DNA from: Ampelocalamus luodianensis | Taxonomy: Eukaryota > Streptophyta > Magnoliopsida > Poales > Poaceae | NCBI GenBank assembly: GCA_036346255.1 | Contig: CM070617.1 | Span: forward strand, 537,501 to 601,500 | Reading direction: 5' to 3' | DNA length: 64,000 nt | Part shown: positions 1 to 11,029 of the stretch, piece by piece | How positions within the stretch are numbered: position 1 is the first letter of the stretch | How the letters are laid out: every line of letters starts with the position of its first letter | Translations under genes and position numbers: made by a program | The notes under the pieces: model-generated | Told to the model about the DNA's origin: nothing | The model's database searches: none | What the model saw: the letters and a program-made list of their open reading frames with translations, nothing else

Positions 1-966
1 TGAGGTGGACACCCTATTCTGCGATTGGGACGAGTAGGCGACTAGTGGAGCAGACCAGGTGTCGACAATCAAGACGTCGATCTTACGAAAAGAAAGGAGA
101 AAGAGACGTGGAAGATCTGGGGAGGTAATGGGACTGCTCTTTTATTAGTATGAACTGGGATTTACAGGGGATACCTCCTGACTAGATGGTGAACTACTCC
201 TGTTTACACTAAGAACACTACTTGTTATCTTACAATGCCAGACTTAAAACACGAATCTAAGGTCTATGCTTCAGTCTAATGTCGGGGGGCCTCTTTGCTC
301 CGTCCATGCTCTATCTTTAAATAGCTCTTGAAGAGGCGACAGTTACTTGATGTGAAGCGTCGCGACTGGTCGGAGTTAAATGACGGTTGATGGAGAGTCA
401 ACCGTTTAGCGGTTGTATATTTATGAGATACTTAACCGCATGGTGGTTGTTCATCAGTGTTTCAGGATAAGAAACGTCGTATGGTATAGAATATGCACAT
501 GTTCTATTCATCACACGGTAAAGAATATATCGGAATCAATTCCAAATATCAGTTCATACCTTTTACGAGCAATTCCCTGGTCGAAAGCTAGGCACAGACC
601 TTTGTCCGACTAGGGTACCCATTGTGTAACCTCTGGAATCTCTACGACCAATGAGGTCGTGAACCTCAAGGGTTACGACCATGAAGACGTATGGTCTTTT
701 ATGTATTAAAAATAATACATAGGGATTTTAATCCTCGTCGCCAAGAAAGCACGAGGGCATTTGTCCCGTGTTGCAGTTGTAAATTAAATACTTGTCTTAA
801 AGACCATAGCCTTGCATGGCTACTTGCTGTAATAAAGTACAGTGTATATCTTTTTGTTCTATTGCGTTAACTTTGGTAAGGCTTATTATTCGTTGGAGCG
901 GTGTTCTACGGGGCAAACGAATAATAATCCGTATGCTTAAGTGTGATTACCCCTGGGGTAATGACG
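1..966 (+). mobile_element. Partial LTR (family A), 3' portion, plus orientation
   Basis: Bases 1-65 and about 745-966 match, in reverse complement, the stretch 58033-57761 near the right end of the window. Both share the AAGACCATAGCC and AAGGCTTA(C)TATT blocks and end in GGTAATGAC. The element therefore lies here in the opposite orientation to the copy at 57761-60189. The 5' part is outside the window. About 680 bp without a counterpart in the other copy interrupts it. The LTR abuts a copia integrase fragment, so it probably inserted into that element. Confidence 0.6.
63..744. mobile_element. Insertion of unknown class inside LTR family A
   Basis: This roughly 680 bp segment breaks the homology between the LTR at the window start and its inverted relative near 58 kb, which is continuous across the same point. 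I see no coding potential, no clear terminal repeats and no convincing target duplication. It contains one inverted GGTCGT/ACGACC pair near 647-682. It could be a decayed insertion, or sequence lost from the other copy. Confidence 0.3.
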
Positions 967-1214
967 CGGGGTGCCACAGCAGCGATCAAGCACTTCCAAG
1001 TTAGCGTCGAAGTGGAAGCCGGACGGAAGCTGTAGGCGCTCCGCACTGACCGCGGCAGTGAGTTCACGTCCGCGGAGTTTGGTGAGTACTGCGTGAATCG
1101 CAGCATCAAGCGACTCCTCGCGGCGTCATAACCACCACAACAGAACGGCGTTGTCGAATGCTAGAATCAGATGTTCGTCACAATGGCACGCAGCCTATTG
1201 AAGACAAAGGACAT
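967..1214 (+). pseudogene. Ty1-copia integrase core fragment (part 1)
   Basis: Translation from about 980 gives integrase-core motifs AIKHFQ, LRTDRGSEF and, after a frameshift near 1131, PPQQNGVVE and MARSLLK. These are characteristic of copia integrases: the catalytic region with D in RTDRG, then the PQQNGVVER-like box. There is an in-frame TAG before ALRTDRG and another after the NGVVE box. The frame continues at 4611 after a nested insertion: AAG GAC AT at 1206-1214 joins to A CCA GGG GAG TTC TGG. Upstream gag, protease and LTR are not in the window. Confidence 0.75.
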
Positions 1215-3866
1215 TGTCGGGACCCCGGGTATGCAACCCCAGGACCCTCTGGGCATTCTGAACAAATCCTAGATCAATAGCTAGCTCACACAGTTACAAC
1301 CTCGGTGTAATCACAACCATACGACAGAATAATGATGAAGCAAACAAATTAATATTAATAGTAGCAAAAGGACCTTATGGTCAAGTCTTACAGAGTTGCC
1401 ACGCAGGGCTTAACAACAAAAGATAACTTGCAATGGAACCAAAATATCTCGTGGTGGTCACACGACATGCCCATAGGCAATCGAGTGGAGGACGCGACCT
1501 AGTTCGCAAAGTCTTCAAAATACTCCTCTTCATAATACTGTGAGTTCCCTGATTCTTCTGTGGGGATTAAATACATAGGGCGCAAGTCGTGAGTACTTTG
1601 AATGTACTCAGCAAGTCATAGGGAAATGTATGCAATTATTATTCATGCAGGGCTTAACAAGGATAGCCTTATGTTTATTTTGCAGGAAGCAATATTGGCA
1701 GTAAATACAATAAGTTGATTAAGAGCATAATTTAAAAGATTAATACATAAGTAATTCAGTTCTTTGAAACAACTAGATATCATCCCAACCATTCCATCCG
1801 AACCATCATTCCCACCATTTTTAGGAAAACATCTACCCCTTGCGTGCAATCTCCAGGCATGTCCATAACCGGGGATACGGCTATTCGAATAGTTTTTACA
1901 CTCTGCAGAGGTTATACAGCTTTACCCACAAGATACGACTTCTCTAGTTTATTTGGCATCCGTCGATACCACCGCTCACTACTTTAGGTAAGCAGTCTAG
2001 AGCACATGACAAGACCTTTACAAAGTTCTATTTTGGCTCGGTTCTGCTCGCTAAGGATTCGCTTCTGATGGGTCTTACTCCCGCCAGATTCATGCCCCCT
2101 GTTGCGCCGTTCTCAACCAAAACAGAACCGATTCAAAGCATTGCTAATTAGTCGGTCAGGTCCACCCCATCCTGAACATATGGTTGCACGGTATGACCCA
2201 GATCAATGGTTCAAGGTTAAATCCTTAGTTGGCTGCTCAGGCGAGACTAATCCACGTCCCAATGTACGTTACGGCACCCACACTTACCATCGCCCACTCG
2301 TCCGTGCATAAAACATTTTTAGTTCAACTCGGCCAAAGACCACCCTAGCCTTGGCACAACATCTTTTAATAATAGTGGTCGCGCCATAATTCTATAATTC
2401 CTTTAGTCATGTTTATTCATACAAGCATGTAATCATGAGTCCCAACGTACACTATAGCATGGCTAAGCATAATACGATACCCATGTTGGTAATTTATTAA
2501 TGTCCAACTAAAATAGTTCATCCTATGGTTTCCAAGGGTTCATGTCATTCAAGGATACATGTCATTTGCAATCTATCAAAGAGGCATACATCAATTAGGC
2601 AATTATCTACTCACGAAACCATTTAATATAAAGCTAGCAATGCATGTTTATATCAAACAATATACTTTTGTAAAATGGGTTCAATATGATCAAAGGTCTA
2701 TGACTTGCCTTCGTTGAAAAGTTGAGGTGCTTCGGTTGTTGGGCCGAGAAATCTTTGAAACACCAGAATCTACACGTGCGAAAAGAGCCAAATAAATAAA
2801 ACAACTCCAAATAAAGTCCAAATAAATACCAAATTAGCACTAACAGTAAGAGGAGGATTTTAGATGAATTTAGAAATTTGAATCACTCAAATCGGAGTTC
2901 GAACGAAGAAGTTACGGCCTTCGGAAGTTTGAAAATCAAGAAAAAGGAATTTGCATGATGTTTGGAATTATTTTTCTAAAGGAAAAAAGGATTTATTGTG
3001 CCAGCTGACGTCAGCGGTGGGATTTAAATTTCCGGTCGAATTATTTTTCAACGGGAAATCCTAGAAATGCCATGCGGGCGCTGACTAGGCAGCCGCGTCA
3101 ACAAAATGGTGACGTGGCCACTGACTGGGCATGACAAGGCGCCACGTGGCTCAGCCACATCGGACGGCGGCGCGCGCACGGAGCGAGGGTCGCCAGCGAT
3201 TGGCTGGGAGATGGCCAGCGGCGAGGGCACCGATGGCTAGGTCTCGGCGAGGCGAACACGGTGCTCATGGGTTTGAGGACGCGGAGGCATGGGAAGACCG
3301 TCGGCGAGCGAGGAAGGCGACGGCAAGCGGTGGTTGAACGCGGCGGAGGAGCTCCGATGGGGCTTCGGCCACGAGGAAGCTCTTGGCGAGGCGATGACGG
3401 AGGTGGAGGCGGCGGCTGAGGATGCTTGACGGCGGCACAAAAGGCGACGGCGAGCCTCGGTGGCCGGCGGCGAAGAACATCAATCGCGGCCGGAGGAGAG
3501 CGAGAGAGGGCGAGGGAGAAGAGGGGAAAGAGAGAGGAGAGGGTGGCATGGCCGAGGCTCACTTTTATAGGCCTTGGGGGGCCAGATGGTGGAGAGCGGC
3601 GAGGAGCTCACTTCGGCCATTAATGGCGGCGGCGGTGTCGGCAAAAGGAGTGGGGAAAAGGGGACGGGACGGGACGAGGCGCAGGGAGTAGGCGGCAGCA
3701 GCGGGCGCGACGGAGGATGCCGTCTTCGATGCGCGTGCAAGAGGCGATGCGACGGGACGGGGCAGGCGGCACCGGCAGGATTTGCGCGCACGCGCGCACG
3801 CTCTGACGCGAGCGGCGCGGCGAGGAAGAAGGGGCACGGGTGGCTGACAGGGCGGGCCCACCTGGC

Positions 3867-3908
<42 letters not shown>

Positions 3909-4607
3909 GGAGAAGGCGCGATGAAGCTGGGCCATTCGATCCCCATCGAACGGTGGAAAAAGTTTGATCTCTCGGACGCCCGAACGTTTTCACGAGGTCT
4001 TGGTCGTTTGATTTTGATCAAACGGCTTACGAGGAACGGGAGGCGCGGCGTGCTGCGATCCGTCCGATTTCGATCGGACGGCGCCAAATGGAGGGAGGCG
4101 CGGGGCTATGCACGGGATGGGCCAGTGCGGGCCGCACGAGGGGGAGGGAGAAGTGGGCCGAGGGAGATTCGGCCCAAATCTCTCGGGATTTTAAAATAGC
4201 TTTTGATTTTAGAAATACCAGAAAAGGAAAACCTTTTAGAAAATAGCTATTAAAGTCTAGAAAAATCTAGAAAAATTCACAAAAGTCCCTTGAATTATTT
4301 AGAACTTAATATAAATACTCTTAACTATACTTTGGTTTTAAATTTTGCAAACAAAATAGATTTTGACTTTTCGGACAAAAAGAAAAACCAAATTAAAATC
4401 CAAAAAATGCAATAAAAAACTTAAAATCCAAATAAAATCCAGGACACTCAAATAAACCAACTTCTTGATTTAATTGAAGTTGGATTAACTCAATCTAAAA
4501 GGGTTTTTTATTTCTAAATTTCAATTTAAGATTTTACAACTCAATAAAATCAACTGGTTATTTTTATTTTAAAATTTGTTCAAAAACTCTGCAAATTAGG
4601 GATATCA
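1215..4607 (-). mobile_element. Nested solo LTR (~3.4 kb) inside the copia element
   Basis: The segment interrupts the copia integrase codon run exactly, with ACAT on both sides (1211-1214 and 4611-4614). Read on the minus strand it starts TGATATCCCTAATTTGC near 4607 and ends GGTCCCGACA at 1215, a TG...CA arrangement. The start resembles the TGTAACATCCCAATTTT start of the LTR at 48674. No gag-pol reading frame is present, so it is best read as a solo LTR of a Ty3-gypsy-type element. It includes a GC-rich block (3050-4150) and a GA microsatellite. ORFs inside it look like compositional artefacts. The right boundary is uncertain by a few bases. Confidence 0.6.
3871..3906. repeat. (AG)n microsatellite
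   Basis: Uninterrupted AG dinucleotide run of about 36 bp inside the nested LTR. It creates serine/leucine or arginine/glutamate reading-frame artefacts. Confidence 0.9.
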
Positions 4608-5907
4608 AAAACATACCAGGGGAGTTCTGGGGTGAGGCGGTCACAACAGTCGTCTACATCCTTAACCACACACCAACCCAGAGCATTGATGGCAAGACGC
4701 CCTATGAGGCGTGGTATGGGACACATCCAAGCATGCAATACTTTCGCACGTTTGGCTGCATCGCGCATGTGAAGGAGGTGTGGCCGAACATCAAGAAGCT
4801 CGACGATCAGAGCAAACCCGTAGTATTCATCGGCTATGAACCTGAATCCAAAGCATATCGGGTGTACGACCTTGTTGGCAAGCGCGTGCACGTGACACAC
4901 GACGTTATCTTCGACGAGGTGGCAAAGTGGGACTGGGAAGCCAGAGACCACGCACGGACAACCCCCGGTGAGACATTCACCATGGAGTACATCTGTCACC
5001 CTGTCGCAGGTGGTGAACAAGTCGACACACAAGGAGAGGACACACCGGGTCATGCGCCAAACACATGACCACAGACGACGGCGTCATCCACTCACTCAGC
5101 AACACCGGCATTAGCAGCACCAAGCTCATCAATGTCGGTCACAGCATCACCTTTTGGGGTGGAGTTCATGTCACCTCCTCCTAACGCCACGCCCCCGTCC
5201 GAAAGCGTACCATGGCGGAATCGCACGCCGCAGAATTTGTACGATACCACATCAGTGGTTGATCTCGACGTCGACAAATTGTACCTCACGATAGCAGAAC
5301 AGCCTGCCGGCTTTGCCGGCGCCGAACATCATCAGTGTTGGCGCCGGCAATGCTTGAGGAGATGAGTTCCATCGAGGAGAATGGTACATGGCAGCTCGTT
5401 GATCTTCCTACTGGTCACCGCCCAATTGGCCTGAAGTGGGTGTACAAGGTCAAGAAAGACTCACACGGTGCCGTTGTTAAGCACAAAGCATGTCTCATGG
5501 CGAAGGGGTACATGCTGCGGCAGGGCATTGACTTCGATGAGGTGTTCACGCCAGTCGCTCGCCTAGAGTCTGTGCGTCTATTGATCACACTCGTCGCGCA
5601 CGAGGGGTGGCCAGTGCACCACATGAATGTAAAATCAGCGTTCCTTAACGGTGAACTCGAGGAGGAAGTCTACGTCGTGTAACCCCCTGGCTTCGTGGTT
5701 GATGGCCACGAGGAGAAGATCCTGAAGCTTCGCAAGGCATTGTACAGCTTACGACAAGCGCCAAAAGCGTGGAAATGTTAAGCTCGACAGCTGTCTACTG
5801 TCACTTGGATTTCGTCGGAACGAGTTAGAACACGCTGTGTACGTTGACAACTTGATCATCACAGGAACGGATCCTCGGGAGCTTACCAGTTTCAAAGAGA
5901 AGGGGAA
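4608..5907 (+). pseudogene. Ty1-copia integrase C-terminus and reverse transcriptase remnant (part 2)
   Basis: The reading frame resumes with PGEFWGEAV, then FRTFGCIAHVK, KPVVFIGYEP and YRVYD (integrase C-terminal region). After a frame break come TWQLVDLP, IGLKWVYKVK, KACLMAKGY, GIDFDEVFTPVAR and MNVKSAFLNGELEEEVYV, the classic copia reverse-transcriptase blocks. Defects: a stop (TAA) where copia has Q in QPPGF (5680-5682), a frameshift near 5778, a deletion before the active site, and an active-site box reading YVDN instead of YVDD (about 5838). RNase H is absent. The element is certainly dead. Homology ends near 5907. Confidence 0.85.
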
Positions 5908-6340
5908 AATAGAAAACGCTGCAGTGCAGCACCAAAACCCCTTCTGTGTTTCTTGTGTTGATGAGTTCTTGCCTCCTGCGTATGCGTGTTTCATCCAGTG
6001 TGATCGTTCTCGCGCGTGTGCGTCATCTTCGGATCGGCTTCCAGCGTGTGCATGTGTGTTCACGCGTATAGACCTCCAGGTTCTGCCGAGTCTTCGAGCG
6101 TAGTAGTCGTACAATGCGATGCTGCTACATGGATTTGTGTTGCATGGAGGTGACACCACCTGCATGCATGTCCATGTCACCTGCATGCTTTGCTCGCTCG
6201 AGTAGACGGCCTGCAGGTGGGCCCCCACGACCCCAGGCCCGGCCGGCCTGAGCCTGAGCCTGAGAGAAGAAAAGGCAAACAAACACGAGAACGTGATTGA
6301 GGCTGTCAAACCAAAGGCCTTACTTAATTTCCCGGCCAGC
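5908..6340. other. Non-coding stretch downstream of copia remnant
   Basis: No supported gene. Contains CACG/GTGTGC-rich sequence, possibly leftover copia 3' LTR, and a short GAGCCT tandem near 6248-6266. A long minus-strand open frame crosses it but has no recognisable motif. Confidence 0.4.
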
Positions 6341-6343
6341 ATC

Positions 6344-6482
6344 CTGCATCTCTCTCTCAGTCTCTCTCTGCATCTCTCTCTCTCTCTCTGCATCTCTCTC
6401 TTTCAGTCTCTCTCTGCATGTCTCTCTCTCTCTCTGCATCTCTCTCTCTCTCTGCATCTCTCTCTCTCAGTCTCTCTCTGCA
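6344..6482. repeat. Compound (CT)n microsatellite with CTCTCTGCAT units
   Basis: A run of CT repeats punctuated by GCAT and CAGT. The unit is roughly TCTCTCTCTGCAT repeated many times. The leucine/serine ORFs across it in three frames are artefacts. Confidence 0.9.
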
Positions 6483-6838
6483 TTGGTTTCAGTTTTCATG
6501 GCAAGGAAAGCAAAGACGATCGACACCCATGGATGGGCCCCTGAATGATGCCTTTTGTATCATGGCCCTATTGCTCAAAAGGGAAGCTTGCTATGCATAC
6601 ACAGCCATGCCTAATGAGTAGAGTTTATTAGTAGCCTTTCAACCTGAAAGAACAACAGGTGCCGTGGATTAATAATACTAGAATGCCACGACTAATTTGC
6701 AATTTAAGTGCATCTGAGTTGCATGCATGCTATTCCCAGTTAATATACATGGTAAATTTGGAATCGATATGATTGTAAGTTAGCAACAAGATATATATGA
6801 GCATTACCAGAGGGGGCTTCAAGATTGTGCACGCATGG

Positions 6839-6840
<2 letters not shown>

Positions 6841-6926
<86 letters not shown>
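6841..6926. repeat. (AT)n microsatellite, 86 bp
   Basis: A perfect AT dinucleotide run on both strands, able to form a cruciform. It is a likely length-polymorphic site. Confidence 0.95.
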
Positions 6927-6930
<4 letters not shown>

Positions 6931-9900
6931 GGGGAGCCGTAGCATTTGCATGAAAAGCATAGATTCCCCTCGGACCCCCTTTTGTTTTCTTCTCAATCAC
7001 CTTTAGAGGAGGAACACAAGAACAAAGCTATATATGTCGACTCTTTCTTTTGAGATAGATAGGCATCAAGGCATGGGTGCACCCCATTTCTTAACTCCCA
7101 ATATATATAATCGATATTTCGATCTGGTTAACAACAGCCCATGGCCATGCATGGGAGCACAAAAATATATGTATATATTCCCCCTTTCATTAATTGTTAC
7201 ATATATTAATTACCATACATCTTGCATGTCTATATATATGTATATACGTCAATCGCATGACTTGATAAATCCACAATAAGTTTTATATATGCATGCATAT
7301 TACATGAACGGGAGGTTCAAAACGATATATTTACATGCCCAAGTACTTCAATAAAGAGGCGCAAAATATTTTGGATGCAATGCAAAAACATATTGTATTT
7401 GCCATGAAAAGTCAGTGTATAGTACTACTTACATATTTGGAAGAAATCATCTGTATATGTCCTGTTCAAATAGACTTAAGGTTATGCCTAAGCTTTGATC
7501 ATGCATGCCGAGAGTCAGCAGCAGCTTGTAAATTTTCAGCACAAGTAGGATCAGTTTAACTAGCCTCTCTTTTTTATTACAAGCCTCACTTCACCATTAT
7601 ATATGCTCTGTTTGGGGGAGTTTTAATGTCCATAAGCTTGTGGCATTTTTTTTTCAAGTTTGCTGCAACATTATATTTACCTTTGGATACATATATATGA
7701 AATCAAATTCCACTATATATATACTACTTATGTAAGACTAGCTACTAATTAAACGCATGAAAACATCAACTCAGTTATATTCTGTTGTGTGTAAATGAAA
7801 TTAATATGGATTGTCACAACGTAACACAAAGGGTTGACCACATATATACATACATGCACCTTGAAAGAAAAGCAAGCTAGCATGATTATGCCATGATGGG
7901 CTGGAAGGTCCTCTAAAAGTCGGCAATCATGGCAGCAAAATGTCTGCTTTAAGAGTCATATGGTTTAACCGTTCAAGTACTAGTCAGTTTAATCAAAAAA
8001 GATGTAGCTAGTTGCCCGGCACTTTTGAAAAGAACGTCTCAGATGCGCTTAAAGCCTCGAAAGCCCTTGAAACTTTTGGATCACTATATACACCCTTTCT
8101 CTCTTTTTCCTTTTTATTCCCCCCGCCCCGATCATGCATGTCATCTTTCTGTTTGCTTTCAATTCCTTTAAGCAAGTGTAGGGCTCTCTCTCCTTTTTAT
8201 ACTGATGTGATGTTAGCACAAGACCCGATCGATCATTGATCGACTGATCGATCTGATGTGCCGGAGACAGATATATATATATCGATGTGCTAGCTTTAAG
8301 TCCTTGGCACCTTGTTAAATGCAAATATATATATCATGGATCGATCCCGGTTATATATACCATCAGAGGTAGACACACCAGCACTGATCTGATGGATATA
8401 TATGTTTGTTTTCATTCGACATTCTTCCTTTCTTTTCTCTTCTTTTCTTTTCTTGTGTGAATTGAATTTCGTTTAATTTTACCGGTACCAGATCATGCAT
8501 CATAAAATTTCGTTTAATTTTACCGGTCCGGCGGTCTCTCTCTATATATATATACATGTACATCTTTAATGGCCTATGATCGTTGTTCTCTGGAAAATTG
8601 TTGTTAGGGTCTCTCTCTTATGTTATCCTATATGTTAAAATGATTAGTACGTTGATGGAGAGCATTTAATTAATTTATACCTGCATCCAGGAAACTCTAT
8701 TGTTGCATATCATTAAAAAAATTCCATAAATATCGATCGAGTGCTTATTAATTTTCTTCTTTAATTTGTGGTATTTACTGCGATTAATTTAGGTGTACAT
8801 AACCATCAGCTAAGCCTTGGTGGAAATATGCATATATAGGAAAGTTTTACATGAATGAACCCTAATTTAGCTACCACGCAGCATGTGGGGCTAGTAATAT
8901 ATATATATAGTACGTACGTAGTAAAGAGAGGGAGAGGATGCAGTACAATAAGGCAAATTAAAGGCAATAGGTAGAATTAATTTGCCCATACTTTTGCATC
9001 TCAAAATCTCCTAGCTGCTAATTAATTAAGTAGCTCCCGCTTTCCACACTGACATGACATGAACGGATGTGGGGCTCATCTGATCAGTCCTACCTCATGT
9101 TCCTTTCTCCTATTTTTTTTTTCTTCTTCTTTATTTATTTTCCTGGGGTTCTAGGACAGGCAGTCCTGCATCAAGTTGGGCATTCTCCAATTTTGTTCTC
9201 GGAGGACCAGAGACCAACTTTTTTGCACCCTTGCCCTGCCATGGAAATGGAATCATACATCGCATTTACCGAGACCACAAAGTGTGTGCTAGCTCCTCAG
9301 GAAAAAGGGAGCTACTGGTCCGGCCTTTATGCATGTTTTTTTCTTTCTAAAAAATGTTGTATGCAAGCAAAAAAAGATTTTACTAATGAGAAAAGATTTA
9401 ACATCGTAAAATGAGGACTTCTTCATATTGGACTTAACTTAGATCATGACAATTGCGAGTACGTATAATTAACCTCCATCTATTTCCCTCAGCCATGGTT
9501 TAAGCGACCTGTATGTATACTGTATATATATCATGCAGTTGTTTTGGACTTGAGGTTTAAAGTTCATCGAAAATTTTACACCTCAACCTATATATGGTTG
9601 TGTGTGTGTGTATTGCATGGTTTAAGTTTTACACATTAATTAATTAATTAATTATATGACTTCTAATCGGGAAGCTGCACTCTGAATTGTATGCTTTAAT
9701 TTGTGTTGTTTAATACGTAGGACATTTATGCTGTGCTTGCTTAAGAATTTGAATTATGCATGTTTTCCCCTTGAAACTCCTTTTCTCCGTACGTGTTCTT
9801 AACTTACTGTAACCATGCATGTATATATATTGGAATTCTCCGACCGCGCATATCACATATATGGCTCGTTTTCAATTTAGGGCCTTTTCTACTTCCATTC

Positions 9901-11029
9901 GGTTGCAGCATGATTTGACGTTTACATCAACCTGTCGTGTGGATAAATACAAGTTATAGATGCCAAGATAAATAATTGGCACTACTTTGGCGGTTTTCTT
10001 AGCCCGTTTTCTCTTCTGGAGAACAATTTGTACCGTAAGTAGTACTGAGAGCTGATCGATGCAGCGTATAACTGCCTTATATGTGGCTGATAATACACCC
10101 GATCGAAGGAGAGAAAGACTGTCTCTTTGGGGGCATATGTTGGAGGTTATGCTTCGGGATCTAAAGGCAGAGATGCTATGATCGTAGCAGAAATGTTATA
10201 ATGATTCACCTGTAATTCCCAGGCAGGCAGAGAGAGAGAGAGAGAGAGACTTTTCTTGGTCGATGCCTCGAAAGGAGGAATGGGTACAAAGTTACCCAGG
10301 ATAAAAAGGGAGAAAGCGATGAAGCCTTACGAGGCTTATGGGCATCTCCATTTCTCAAAACTCAATAGTAGTATAGTTTTCCATTGGTGGGAGTGTGTTC
10401 TTGAGATATTCTAAAAGCTCGTAGCTTGTGATCACCTTTTCTTCCCCTCTTAGATGTAGCATCAAGATCCCTTTTAGTACCACCATGATGGCTTCTTCTC
10501 CTCCTCCAACCTCGGTGATCATCTCTTGCAAGATGACCTACCATGGGCTTCCCTGCCATTTGCTCCAACTCTTCATCACACCGTTGGAGCCAACCACCAA
10601 TGGAGCCAACCCCTAATGCTGTAAGCGCCTGCACAACTTCTGCTTATGTCTAGTTTCTCGGGGCCAAAATTGGACCAAGCAAGTTTAATTGATCTGCTCT
10701 TTGCATTTTCAAGTTTTGTCTCTTTTAAAAGGAAAGTTGAGCCATGGCGTTTTGTTTGTATTCATGCATATATGTTCTCTTAACCTGATTCCTAGGATTT
10801 GGATTTTCTTCTGCGTGCTTGTTCGCTACCTTCTGGTTGTCTCTTTGAATGAGATCCTTGGGAACCGTAGCACAACAAAATGACAACTTTAGAGAGAGGG
10901 GGGAGAAACAAACGTATATGGCAACATCGTCGATCTTATTTGTTGGTTTCTATAGCTGGCCTCCAAAAGGTTGCTGTGTGCATTTTTATTAACAAATCAA
11001 TTAAATTGTGCCTCGTTTTTCTCTTGCAG
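6927..11029. other. AT-rich intergenic region / upstream part of bHLH gene
   Basis: No gene could be supported. The region is rich in ATATAT, GATCGATC and GCATGC words and has CT- and GA-rich tracts (for example 8094-8200 and 10229-10250). It must contain the first exon(s) and promoter of the bHLH gene, because the visible second exon opens with an acceptor site in mid-codon. I could not recognise that exon. An open frame on the minus strand at 10362-10634 resembles nothing I know. Confidence 0.5.

Noticed and set aside
3098..4087. Overlapping long open frames on both strands in a GC-rich block
   Set aside because: All frames are open because of GC-rich and AG-repeat composition. The block is within an LTR and no motif is present.
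5749..6393. 214-codon minus-strand open frame
   Set aside because: Antisense to the copia remnant and the CT repeat; no domain and repeat-driven composition.
6293..6621. Leu/Ser-rich ORFs
   Set aside because: Direct translations of the CT microsatellite.
10362..10634. 90-codon minus-strand ORF with a WLQRCDEELEQMAG segment
   Set aside because: No recognisable family and no splice or start context. Possibly transposon debris but not supportable as a gene.
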